DNA of 64,000 bases from Comamonadaceae bacterium OS-1. GTDB lineage: Bacteria; Pseudomonadota; Gammaproteobacteria; Burkholderiales; Burkholderiaceae_C. The notes under the pieces were generated by a model. The model did no database searches. It had not been told where the DNA came from and worked only from the letters and a program-made list of their open reading frames with translations. The translations under genes and the position numbers were made by a program. Within the stretch, counting starts at the first letter, position 1, and the number at the start of each line of letters is the position of its first letter. The DNA is taken from contig AP026969.1 in the NCBI GenBank assembly GCA_027923965.1, forward strand, positions 4,092,001 through 4,156,000. The letters run 5' to 3'. Shown here in pieces: positions 13,603 to 21,009 of the stretch.

Positions 13603-14586
13603 TCAGACGGGTTCGGCCAGTGCCAGTTCCGCCAGCTGCACCGCGCCTTCAAAGCTGCGCGCGCCGCCGATGAACAGGTTCAGGTGGCAAAACACGCTGT
13701 CGGCCACGCCGGTCACTGCCGCCAGTTCCTGGTCGCGCAGGCCGGCCCAGGGGGCGGGCAGGTCTTTGCGGGTGTCGAACGAGCCAGGCTCCACCGGCAC
13801 GGTCTTGATCTGGTACTGGTCGCCGTCGGAATCGGGGTAGACCACGAACAGCACCTCGGGCATTTCGTCTACCACCACGCGGGTCCAGGGCATGCCGCCC
13901 TCGCGCAGGTGCAGCAGCTTGCCGCCCAGCAGGCGCGGGGCCTGGCGCACGGTGTCCACAGCGCGGATTTGCGCAACCTTCTTGCCGATGGCGTGGTCCA
14001 GAAACTTGCGGGTGATGGCGATGGCCTCGCGGAAGCGGGTTTCCAGCAGCTGGGCCTTGGCGGCCAGGTCCAGGCCCTGCTCTTCCAGCCAGTGGGTGTT
14101 GAGCTGGGCGATCAGGGCCGACAGGCCAAAGATGCCGGCAGCCACGTCACCCTGGCCGGTGTCCACGATGTCCAGGTACTGCACCAGGGAATGGTCGATG
14201 GTGTGCACCACGCTGGCCACCGCCGCGTCGTCCAGCGCGTGGCCGTGGCTGGCGGCCCAAGCGCGGACGTAGGCGGCACCCTGGGCCGACCACACCAAAC
14301 CGGCACTGGCGTAGCCCACGCCGGGCACGGTATGGCCATCGACCAGCCGGGCCGGGCGTGCGCCCTCGAAGCCACGCTGGTGGTGGTCAAACCGGCCCGT
14401 GGCCGCGTCCCAGGTGCCGCCCACGTCGACGACAAAGTCGGCGCTGGCGATGAGCTCCTTGTTGCGGGTGCGCAGCAGGGTGTGCGATGGGAAAACCCCC
14501 ATCAAAACGCCCACGCCAAAAACGTCGTCGGCGTGGAAAGTACCACTGTGGGTGGCAATGCAGGTGGGGGTGGCGGTATCGGTCAT
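13603..14586 (-). CDS. MYG1-family protein (UPF0160), putative metal-dependent hydrolase
   Basis: The 327-residue product matches the MYG1/UPF0160 family, related to DHH phosphoesterases; eukaryotic MYG1 acts as a 3'-5' RNA exonuclease (family knowledge), but bacterial members are poorly characterised. Family motifs are THSGTFHADDVFGVGVL at the N-terminus, DFVVDVGGTWD, RFDHHQRGFEG (the DHH-like triad), VHTIDHSLVQYLDIVDTG and a C-terminal FIGGARSFEGA. The start ATG 14586 is at the expected distance from the first motif. It is flanked by repeat copies on both sides and has no obvious operon partner. Confidence 0.85.
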   Translation of the reverse strand: MTDTATPTCIATHSGTFHADDVFGVGVLMGVFPSHTLLRTRNKELIASADFVVDVGGTWDAATGRFDHHQRGFEGARPARLVDGHTVPGVGYASAGLVWSAQGAAYVRAWAASHGHALDDAAVASVVHTIDHSLVQYLDIVDTGQGDVAAGIFGLSALIAQLNTHWLEEQGLDLAAKAQLLETRFREAIAITRKFLDHAIGKKVAQIRAVDTVRQAPRLLGGKLLHLREGGMPWTRVVVDEMPEVLFVVYPDSDGDQYQIKTVPVEPGSFDTRKDLPAPWAGLRDQELAAVTGVADSVFCHLNLFIGGARSFEGAVQLAELALAEPV

Positions 14587-14652
14587 TGACCGATTTTAAA
14601 GGCTATTCCAGGGCATATTTAGACCCAAAATGCCACCCAGACCAGACCGGTA

Positions 14653-14690
14653 AAGCGACAACAGCTACTGATTACATAGCAATCAAAAGT
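14653..14690 (+). repeat. Degenerate dispersed-repeat remnant, copy 5
   Basis: The string ACAACAGCTACTG followed by ATAGCAATCAAAA resembles the right half of the repeat; an AAAGGC at 14598-14603 could be a displaced left half. It overlaps the tsx-like stop codon. Weak copy. Confidence 0.35.
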
Positions 14691-15486
14691 TGATCTTGGC
14701 GGTGTAAATGAAGCCGTCCTGGTAGGTGGCCGAGCCCAGCTTGTTCTTGGCGTAGCGGTAGGTGATGCCGGTGGTGAACATCGGTGTGGCGTTCCACCAC
14801 AGCGAGACGGCACCGTTTTGGGCAGTCTTGTTGGCGGTCATCACACTCCCGTCGCGGGCCATTTGCAGGTACTGGGACTTGCGGCCCATTTCGGTTTCGT
14901 GCCAGTTGGTGAGCATGAAGGACTGGTCCATGGCCTTGAAGCTGTAACCCAGCACCCAGCCGCCCATCAGGCCGTTGTACTGGGTGCCCAGGTCGGTCTT
15001 GGTTTCGTAGTGCGCGCCCAGAAAAGGCTTGATCCAGAAGCCGCCACTGCTGATGGCCGTGCTCAGCCCGAACACATTGTTCTGGTCGCGGAAGCCGTCG
15101 TCCATGAAGTTGTAGATATGGCCGTAGAGCTGCACCGGCAGACCACCGGCTTCGGTCAGGTTGTAGTGGCCAACGACCTTCATCGCGTAGCGCAGGTCCT
15201 TGGCACCATCGGCGGCGTTGTGCGAGTCTTTGGTGGGGTTTTCCACGTCGAAGAAGCCATACACATCCCCCCACTTGCCGCCCGCCCCGCCCTCCAGTTC
15301 CAGGTAGGTGAAGTCCTTTTTGACGCCAAAGGACCCGGGGCCTTTGCCGGTTCGCTCCACCGTACGGCCCGTCCAGTCCAGATAGTTGATGCTGACGTTC
15401 TTGAACGACCAGTTGTCGTCGGCGTGCGCAGCGGGGACCAGGGCGACGGCAGCGGCCACGGTAGCCAGAATTTGTGGGAGTTGCAT
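14683..15486 (-). CDS. Tsx/OmpK-like nucleoside-specific outer-membrane channel
   Basis: A 267-residue outer-membrane protein with signal peptide MQLPQILATVAAAVALVPA ending at AHA, and a mature region of alternating beta strands closing with an aromatic residue (YTAKINF). The motifs NVSINYLDW, FTYLELEGG and GDVYGFFDVENP are characteristic of the Tsx/OmpK nucleoside-channel family, which lets nucleosides cross the outer membrane. The start ATG 15486 is preceded by GGAA. It follows psuG on the same strand after 125 bases, and that gap holds a RutR-like operator, so it likely has its own regulated promoter. Context suggests nucleoside or pseudouridine uptake. Confidence 0.82.
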   Translation of the reverse strand: MQLPQILATVAAAVALVPAAHADDNWSFKNVSINYLDWTGRTVERTGKGPGSFGVKKDFTYLELEGGAGGKWGDVYGFFDVENPTKDSHNAADGAKDLRYAMKVVGHYNLTEAGGLPVQLYGHIYNFMDDGFRDQNNVFGLSTAISSGGFWIKPFLGAHYETKTDLGTQYNGLMGGWVLGYSFKAMDQSFMLTNWHETEMGRKSQYLQMARDGSVMTANKTAQNGAVSLWWNATPMFTTGITYRYAKNKLGSATYQDGFIYTAKINF

Positions 15487-15544
15487 AGAAAGTTCCAAAA
15501 CAAAAAAAGGGAACCGTTCGCTACGCAAAGCCCATGCCAAATAC

Positions 15545-15560
15545 CTGACGAAGTGGTCAG
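15545..15560. promoter_or_regulatory. RutR-like operator upstream of tsx-like gene
   Basis: CTGACGAAGTGGTCAG has the same 16-bp length and half-site TGGTCAG as the sites at 2332 and 20925, with one mismatch in the left half. It lies 59 bases upstream of the channel start. Confidence 0.5.
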
Positions 15561-15611
15561 TTTTTCTGCAACAAACTGTGCCCGCCTTCCCCGCCAGAGG
15601 CACCCCTGTTT

Positions 15612-16538
15612 TCAGCGCTCCAGCTGCTGGTAGGCTACGGCAATACCGGCGGCCAGGCGGGCGTTGTTCAGCACCAGTTGGATGTTCGAGGCCAGGCTGT
15701 GGCCGCCGGTGATTTCGCTCACGCGGGCCAGCAGAAACGGGGTGGACTGCTTACCCACCACGCCCTGGGCATGGGCTTCGTGCAGCGCCTGCTCAATCGC
15801 CGCGTCGATGCTGGCGCGGGGCATGGCATAGGCCTCAGGGATGGGGTTGGAGACCACCATGCCGCCGCGCAGGCCCAGGGCCCACTGTACGTGCATGGCC
15901 TGGGCAATCTGCGCGGCGCTGTCCAGCCGGTAGTCCACCTTGAAGCCGCTGTCGCGGGTGTAGAACGCGGGCAGCTTGTCGCTCTGGTAGCCCACCACCG
16001 GCACACCATGGGTTTCCAGGTACTCCAACGTCAGTTGCAGATCCAGAATCGACTTGATGCCCGCGCACACCACCGCCACCGGGGTGTGCGCCAGCTCTTG
16101 CAGGTCGGCCGACACATCAAAGCTGGTGGCCGCCCCCCGGTGCACGCCGCCAATGCCGCCGGTGGCAAACACGCGGATGCCCGCCATGGCGGCGATCAGC
16201 ATGGTGGAGGCCACGGTGGTCGCCCCGGTCTGCCCTGCGGCCACGATGAAGGCCACGTCGCGGCGGCTGACCTTGGCCACCGCGCGTCCAACCAAGCCAA
16301 GCTGCTCGATCTCGGCGGGACTGAGCCCCACTTTGAGGCGGCCCTGCTGGATGGCGATGGTGGCAGGCACAGCCCCATGGGCGCGCACCTCGGCCTCGAC
16401 CTGCAGGGCCGTGGCCACGTTTTGCGGGTAAGGCATACCATGGGCAATGATGGTGGATTCCAGCGCCACCACAGGGCGCTGGGTGGCCAGCGCTTGGGCC
16501 ACTTCGGGGTGGATGTCCAGGTAGGGCCGTGGCTGCAT
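15612..16538 (-). CDS. psuG: Pseudouridine-5'-phosphate glycosidase
   Basis: The enzyme cleaves the C-C glycosidic bond of pseudouridine 5'-phosphate to give uracil and ribose 5-phosphate, feeding uracil into the reductive pathway encoded at 2447-7862. The 308-residue product matches the usual length. Family motifs include VALESTIIAHGMPYPQNV at the N-terminus, PATIAIQQGRLKVGLS, the AGIRVFATGGIGGVHRG loop, VVCAGIKSILDL and GGMVVSNPIPEAYAMP. The start ATG 16538 begins MQPRPYLDI; the longer open frame upstream overlaps the regulator gene. It is last in the ABC operon, 58 bases after the RutR-like gene. No pseudouridine kinase (PsuK) is in the window, so the phosphate must be added by an enzyme encoded elsewhere. 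Confidence 0.92.
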   Translation of the reverse strand: MQPRPYLDIHPEVAQALATQRPVVALESTIIAHGMPYPQNVATALQVEAEVRAHGAVPATIAIQQGRLKVGLSPAEIEQLGLVGRAVAKVSRRDVAFIVAAGQTGATTVASTMLIAAMAGIRVFATGGIGGVHRGAATSFDVSADLQELAHTPVAVVCAGIKSILDLQLTLEYLETHGVPVVGYQSDKLPAFYTRDSGFKVDYRLDSAAQIAQAMHVQWALGLRGGMVVSNPIPEAYAMPRASIDAAIEQALHEAHAQGVVGKQSTPFLLARVSEITGGHSLASNIQLVLNNARLAAGIAVAYQQLER

Positions 16539-16596
16539 GGTGGACGCTTTCGTCAGGTGTCTGCGGGGTGGGCGAAGGCCACAGCCACGGCACCGC

Positions 16597-17247
16597 TCAG
16601 GGCTGCAGCCCACAGCCGCGCAGCAGCAAGGCCACCACGTGTTCGGTGGCACGGGCCTGGTCGGCACGGGTCAGCTTGGGGCGGCCCAGCACGGCGCAAA
16701 CCTGCACGTCAAAGTCGGCATAGGTTTGCGTGGCGGCCCACAGGGTGAAAAACAAATGGGTGCTGTCCACCGGGGCCATTTTTCCCTCGGCAATCCACTG
16801 GTCGATGACAGCGGCCTTGGCCCGCACCGTGGCACGCAGCTCGGTGGCCAGCAGCTGCTTGACTACGGCCGCGCCGTGCAGCAGCTCGTTGGCCCAGACC
16901 TTGGAGGCGTGCGGGCGGGCCGCCGACATGGCCATCTTGCTGCGGATGTAGCCGCCAATGGCGGTGGCCGGGTCGGCATCGGGGGTGATGCCGTGGGTGG
17001 GGGCCAGCCAGTCCTCCAGGATGCGGGCCAGCACCGCGCGGTACAGAGCGTCCTTGTTGCCAAAGTAGTAGTGCAGATTGGCCTTGGGCAGGCCGGATTC
17101 GTCGGCAATCTGGGCCATGGTGGCACCGCTGAACCCGGCCCCGGCAAACACGCGCTCTGCCGCGGCCAGGATCCGCTCTTCATTGGCCTGGCGGATCTGG
17201 CCTTTCGCATCCGCCGGGGCTTGCAGGGCTGGGGTTTTGGAGCTCAC
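16597..17247 (-). CDS. RutR-like TetR-family transcriptional regulator
   Basis: A 216-residue TetR-family repressor. The N-terminal DNA-binding helices are in ILAAAERVFAGAGFSGATMA and SGLPKANLHYYFGNKDALYR. The C-terminal half (VDSTHLFFTLWAATQTYADF, KVWANELLHGA) closely resembles what I recall of E. coli RutR, which senses uracil and thymine. GTG 17247 overlaps the stop of the binding-protein gene as GTGA and is preferred over a TTG seven codons upstream. It is co-transcribed with the transporter and psuG genes. Its probable operators are the 16-bp palindromes at 2332, 15545 and 20925, making the operon autoregulated. Ligand and direction of regulation are inferred. Confidence 0.82.
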   Translation of the reverse strand: MSSKTPALQAPADAKGQIRQANEERILAAAERVFAGAGFSGATMAQIADESGLPKANLHYYFGNKDALYRAVLARILEDWLAPTHGITPDADPATAIGGYIRSKMAMSAARPHASKVWANELLHGAAVVKQLLATELRATVRAKAAVIDQWIAEGKMAPVDSTHLFFTLWAATQTYADFDVQVCAVLGRPKLTRADQARATEHVVALLLRGCGLQP

Positions 17248-18251
17248 TTTTTGCTGGCCGCTTCCCAAACAATGTGGCTCATGGCGGCGGCACCGGGGTC
17301 TTTCTTGATCACCGGGGCGCTGCCGCCCGACAGCAGCACCTTGACCGTACGCTCGTAGGCGGCGGGTTCCAGGTAGCCCATCTTGGGGGTGTTGGCAGTG
17401 GTGATGAGTTTGGCCACGTTTTCCATCTGGCGCTTTTGCACGGCCAGGGTGGCGCTGCCCGACATGTCGTTGGACACCACAATCTTGGCGGCCTCTTCGG
17501 GGTTTTTCACCGCGTCGTTCCAGCCCTTGAAGGTGGCCCGCAGGAACTTGCCCATGCGGGCCACAAAGGCCGGGTCTTTCAGCTTGGATTCCAGCACGTA
17601 CAGGCCGTCTTCCAGCGAGGCGGCACCCTGGTCTTCGTAGAAGAAGGTGACCAGGTCGCTTTCTTTCACGCCCGCGTCGATGATCTGCCAGTACTCGTTG
17701 TAGACCATGGTGGATACGCAGGCGGCCTGGTTTTGCAGCAGCGGATCGACGTTGAAGCCCTGCTTGAGCACCTTGATGTCCACGTCGGGCTTCAGGCCCA
17801 GCTTGGCCATCCAGTTCAGGAACGGGTATTCGTTACCGCCAAACCACACGCCCAGGGTTTTGCCCTTCAGGTCCTTGGGGCTGGCCACGCCGCTGGCTTT
17901 TTTGCAGGTCAGCATCAGGCCGGAGCGGTTGAACACCTGGGCGATGTTGACCAGCGGCACACCGGCTTCGCGGGCGGCCAGCGCGTCGGGCATCCAGTTG
18001 ACGATCACATCGGCGTTGTTGCCCGCAATCACCTGCACCGGCGAGATATCCGGGCCACCAGGCTTGATGGTTACGTCCAGGCCCTCGGCTTTGTAGTAGC
18101 CCTTGGCTGCGGCCACGTAGTAGCCCGCAAACTGGGCTTGCGGCACCCATTTGAGCTGCACGGTGAGCTTTTCTTGGGCCTGGGCGGCGAAGCTGCCGAC
18201 CGCCAACGCGGCGGCCAGCAGGCAGGTGCGCAACTTGGATAATTTCTGCAT
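17244..18251 (-). CDS. ABC transporter substrate-binding protein, ThiY/NMT1 type
   Basis: A 335-residue periplasmic binding protein with signal peptide (KLRTCLLAAALAVGSFAAQA). The mature N-terminus TVQLKWVPQAQFAGYYVAAA and the VIAGNNADVIVNWMPDALAA region are the hallmark of the NMT1/ThiY-like family, whose members bind pyrimidine precursors of thiamine, riboflavin-type or other heteroaromatic ligands. ATG 18251 has AGGAG just upstream. It is the fourth gene of the operon, 24 bases after the second permease, and its stop overlaps the regulator start. Neighbouring psuG, tsx-like and RutR-like genes suggest a pyrimidine base or nucleoside ligand; thiamine precursor uptake is the alternative. Confidence 0.85.
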   Translation of the reverse strand: MQKLSKLRTCLLAAALAVGSFAAQAQEKLTVQLKWVPQAQFAGYYVAAAKGYYKAEGLDVTIKPGGPDISPVQVIAGNNADVIVNWMPDALAAREAGVPLVNIAQVFNRSGLMLTCKKASGVASPKDLKGKTLGVWFGGNEYPFLNWMAKLGLKPDVDIKVLKQGFNVDPLLQNQAACVSTMVYNEYWQIIDAGVKESDLVTFFYEDQGAASLEDGLYVLESKLKDPAFVARMGKFLRATFKGWNDAVKNPEEAAKIVVSNDMSGSATLAVQKRQMENVAKLITTANTPKMGYLEPAAYERTVKVLLSGGSAPVIKKDPGAAAMSHIVWEAASKK

Positions 18252-18275
18252 CGAATACTCCTAGGGTGGGAAACT

Positions 18276-19220
18276 TTACCGGGAACGAACGGAAGGGTGC
18301 CAGAACGCGAAGCGCCGCTCCAGCTGCACCAGCAAGGCGTAGGCCAGCGAGCCGGTCAGGGCTGCCACCACAATCGCGCCCCACACCAGCGGCATGTGCA
18401 TCTTGGCCGCTTCGGTGGAAATGCGAAAGCCCAGCCCGGCTGTGGGCGAACCAAAAAACTCGGCCACGATGGCCCCGATCAGCGCCAGCGTGGCATTGAC
18501 CTTGAGCGCACCAAAAATGAACGGCAAGGCACTGGGCAGGCGCAGCCCCAGCAAGGTTTGCCAGTAGCCCGCTGCGTAGCTGTGCATCAGCTCGCGCTCC
18601 AGCTTGCCGGCGGCTTTCAAACCGGCCAGGGTGGACACCAGCATGGGGAAAAAGGTCATCAGCACCACCACCGCCGCCTTGGACGGCCAGTCAAAGCCAA
18701 ACCACATCACCGCAATCGGGGCCACCCCCACCAGCGGCACGGTGCTGGTGAGCGAGGCAATCGGCAGCAGGCCACGCTGCAGGAACGGCAGGCGGTCGAT
18801 GGCCACGGCCACGGCAAATCCCAGGCCGCAGCCCAGCACCCAGCCGGTGAGCACCGACTTGAGCACGGTCTGCACAAAGTCGCCCCACAGCACCGCCCCG
18901 CCCTCGCCCATGGCCTGCACGATCAGCAGCGGCGACGGCAGCAGCACCCGGGGCACCTCATACGCGGTGACCAGCAACTGCCAGAAGTACAGCAGCCACA
19001 GGCCGAACAGCCCCGCCGTCACCAGCCCGTAGGCAGGCCGCCCGTCGAGCGCGGCGCAGGCGCGCACCGTCCACACGGCCAACAACAGCACCCCCAAAAA
19101 TAAAGGCAAAAAAAGGCTGCTTGTGCTTATGGAATAAGCGTGAGAAGCTATAAAAACTGCAGCAATCAGCACACTGGCCACAACCAGGCCCAGCACCGCC
19201 TGCGGGCTGCGCGCCTTCAT
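18276..19220 (-). CDS. ABC transporter permease (SsuC/ThiX type), second subunit
   Basis: A 314-residue inner-membrane permease with six or so hydrophobic segments and the conserved cytoplasmic loop around SYAAGYWQTLLGLRLPSALP that contacts the ATPase. The ATG at 19220 overlaps the stop of the first permease as ATGA. An odd feature is that residues near 22-38 (SHAYSISTSSLF) are encoded by a copy of the dispersed repeat at 19108-19164, with AT-rich codons unlike the rest of the gene. The frame stays open across it, so the protein probably remains functional with an altered first periplasmic/membrane region. Confidence 0.87.
   Translation of the reverse strand: MKARSPQAVLGLVVASVLIAAVFIASHAYSISTSSLFLPLFLGVLLLAVWTVRACAALDGRPAYGLVTAGLFGLWLLYFWQLLVTAYEVPRVLLPSPLLIVQAMGEGGAVLWGDFVQTVLKSVLTGWVLGCGLGFAVAVAIDRLPFLQRGLLPIASLTSTVPLVGVAPIAVMWFGFDWPSKAAVVVLMTFFPMLVSTLAGLKAAGKLERELMHSYAAGYWQTLLGLRLPSALPFIFGALKVNATLALIGAIVAEFFGSPTAGLGFRISTEAAKMHMPLVWGAIVVAALTGSLAYALLVQLERRFAFWHPSVRSR
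19108..19164 (+). repeat. Dispersed AGCAGCTAT-type repeat, copy 6, inside a permease gene
   Basis: A near-complete copy (AAAGGC, GTGCTTATGGAATAAGCG stem, GAGAAGCTAT core, CTGCAGCAA tail) lies in antisense orientation within the permease reading frame. Translated on the minus strand it gives AVFIASHAYSISTSSLFLPL with no stop. Confidence 0.75.
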
Positions 19221-20110
19221 GCCCGACCTCCAAAGCGGCGCAGCACCAGCCGCTCCACGCCCAGCACGGCGGCGGTCAAGGCCAGCCCCAGCAAGGCCGA
19301 CATCAGCAGCGCCGACCAGATGGCCACGGTGTTGCCGTAGTACGAGCCCAGCAGCAGCTTGGCCCCCAGGCCCGCCTGCGCGCCGGTGGGCAACTCGGCC
19401 ACCATGGCCCCCACCAGGCTGGCGGCAATGCCCACCCGCAAGGCGGGGAACAAGAACGGCAGGGCCGCAGGCAGGCGCAGCAGCCAGAACGCCTGCCAGC
19501 GCGAGGCGGCGTAGGTGTACAGCAGCTCGGTGTCGATCTGCTGCGGCGATCGCAGGCCCTGCACCATGGCCACGGTGACCGGGAAGAAGCACAGGTACAT
19601 GGCGATCACCGCCTTGGGCCACACGCCCGAGAAGCCCAGGCTGCCCAGAATCACCAGCACGATGGGCGCAATCGCCAGCACGGGAATGGTTTGCGAGGCC
19701 ACGATCCAGGGCATCAGCGCCCGGTCCAGCGTGCGCGAATGCACGATGCCCGCCGACAGCAGCAGGCCGAACAGCGTGCCCATGGCAAAACCCAGCAGAC
19801 TGGAATGCGCGGTGACGGCCACGTGGAACAGCAGGTTGCGCGGCGAATCCACCGGCCAATCGACCAGGCTGGACCAAAAGTCCACCGCTACCTGCTGCGG
19901 AGAAGGCAATACCGGGCGCTGCATGGACAGCGTGGTCTGGACCAGATCCCTCCAGCCCCAGGCCGTGCCCCGGGGGCTGAGCACACGCTCGATGGCACCC
20001 GGCGCGTTCAGCCACACGGCCCCCGCGTACCAGAGCAGCAACACGCCCAGCAGCACCGTGGCGATGGGCAAGGCGCTGTGGAGAGCAGAGCTGCGCTTAA
20101 TGGTGGCCAT
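19217..20110 (-). CDS. ABC transporter permease (SsuC/ThiX type), first subunit
   Basis: A 297-residue permease with about six hydrophobic helices and the EAA-like loop YTYAASRWQAFWLLRLPAAL. The N-terminal membrane segment is LPIATVLLGVLLLWYAGAVW, and a ~60-residue periplasmic stretch precedes the core domain. Its start at ATG 20110 lies 14 bases inside the ATPase gene and its stop overlaps the next permease, so the three are coupled. With the second permease it should form the heterodimeric channel of the importer. Confidence 0.88.
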   Translation of the reverse strand: MATIKRSSALHSALPIATVLLGVLLLWYAGAVWLNAPGAIERVLSPRGTAWGWRDLVQTTLSMQRPVLPSPQQVAVDFWSSLVDWPVDSPRNLLFHVAVTAHSSLLGFAMGTLFGLLLSAGIVHSRTLDRALMPWIVASQTIPVLAIAPIVLVILGSLGFSGVWPKAVIAMYLCFFPVTVAMVQGLRSPQQIDTELLYTYAASRWQAFWLLRLPAALPFLFPALRVGIAASLVGAMVAELPTGAQAGLGAKLLLGSYYGNTVAIWSALLMSALLGLALTAAVLGVERLVLRRFGGRA

Positions 20111-20879
20111 CCGCCAGGGACTCGCGTACGGCGTGGGCCAGCGCCATGAATTCGGGCGTATCGCGCAGGCCCAGGTGGCGCTCGTCCGGCAGGGTGGAAG
20201 CGATCACCTTGACGATGCGTCCCGGCCGGGGCGACATGACCACGATGCGGGTAGACAGGTACACCGCCTCGGCAATCGAGTGGGTCACAAACACCACCGT
20301 GCGGCGCTCACGCTGCCATAGCTGCTGTAGCTGCTCGTTGAGGCGGTCGCGGGTGATTTCGTCCAGCGCGCCAAAGGGCTCGTCCATCATCAGAATGCGC
20401 GGCTCAAAAGCCAGCGCCCGCGCAATCGACACCCGCTGCTGCATGCCGCCCGAGAGCTGCCAGGGGTATTTCTTCTCGAACCCCTGCAGGCCCACGCGCG
20501 CCAGCTGGTCCATGGCGATGCGCTGGCTCTCGGCCTTGTCGCGGCCCTGGATGTGCAGCGGCAGCAGCACATTGCCCAGCACCGTGCGCCAGGGAAACAG
20601 CGCCGGGGCCTGGAACACATAGCCGTACGAGCGGGCCAGGCGTGCCGCGTGCGGGCTGACACCGTTCACCAGCATGGTGCCCGAGCTGATGGGCTCCAGG
20701 TCGGCAATGGCGCGCAGCAGCGTGGTTTTGCCGCAGCCCGAGGGGCCGATCAGCGAGATGAATTCGCCCGGCTGCACCGTGAGGTCGATGTCTTGCAGGG
20801 CATGCACCGGCGCGTCGGCAGCGGGGTAGATGACGTTGGCCCGACTGACCTGGACCGCCAGCGGCTCAGACGCTGGCAT
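20097..20879 (-). CDS. ABC transporter ATP-binding protein (SsuB/TauB/ThiZ type)
   Basis: A 260-residue ATPase with Walker A GPSGCGKTT near residue 42, Q-loop FQAPALFPWRTVL, signature LSGGMQQRVSIARAL, Walker B ILMMDEPFGALD and the switch histidine in VTHSIAEAVYLS. It energises the two permeases downstream. ATG 20879 is chosen over the TTG two codons upstream; neither has a purine-rich ribosome site, and the leader is pyrimidine-rich. The operator at 20925-20940 lies 46 bases upstream, overlapping a possible -35 TTGGTT with TATATG 16 bases on. It is the first gene of the transporter-regulator-psuG operon. Confidence 0.9.
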   Translation of the reverse strand: MPASEPLAVQVSRANVIYPAADAPVHALQDIDLTVQPGEFISLIGPSGCGKTTLLRAIADLEPISSGTMLVNGVSPHAARLARSYGYVFQAPALFPWRTVLGNVLLPLHIQGRDKAESQRIAMDQLARVGLQGFEKKYPWQLSGGMQQRVSIARALAFEPRILMMDEPFGALDEITRDRLNEQLQQLWQRERRTVVFVTHSIAEAVYLSTRIVVMSPRPGRIVKVIASTLPDERHLGLRDTPEFMALAHAVRESLADGHH

Positions 20880-20924
20880 GGGCAAAGAAGGAAAGGAAAT
20901 AAATCATATAAACCCACTATAAAG

Positions 20925-20940
20925 CTAACCAAACGGTCAG
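20925..20940. promoter_or_regulatory. RutR-like operator upstream of the ABC transporter operon
   Basis: On the minus strand the site reads CTGACCGTTTGGTTAG, identical to the preT site in 14 of 16 positions. It overlaps a candidate -35 (TTGGTT) whose matching -10 would be TATATG, so bound repressor would block transcription of the operon that encodes the RutR-like protein itself. Confidence 0.6.
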
Positions 20941-21009
20941 CTTCTTGGGGTTTAAGCTAGTTTTATGCCAATATTTTGGGGGCTCCCGCACCGCCGGGGT
21001 GCCGCAAGC

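Noticed and set aside
14818..15633. 271-residue plus-strand frame over the channel gene
   Set aside because: Antisense shadow of the Tsx-like gene, which has a signal peptide and family motifs.
17247..17268. TTG at 17268 as start of the RutR-like gene
   Set aside because: GTG 17247 makes a 4-base overlap with the upstream stop, the same arrangement as elsewhere in this operon, and the extra residues are not family-like.
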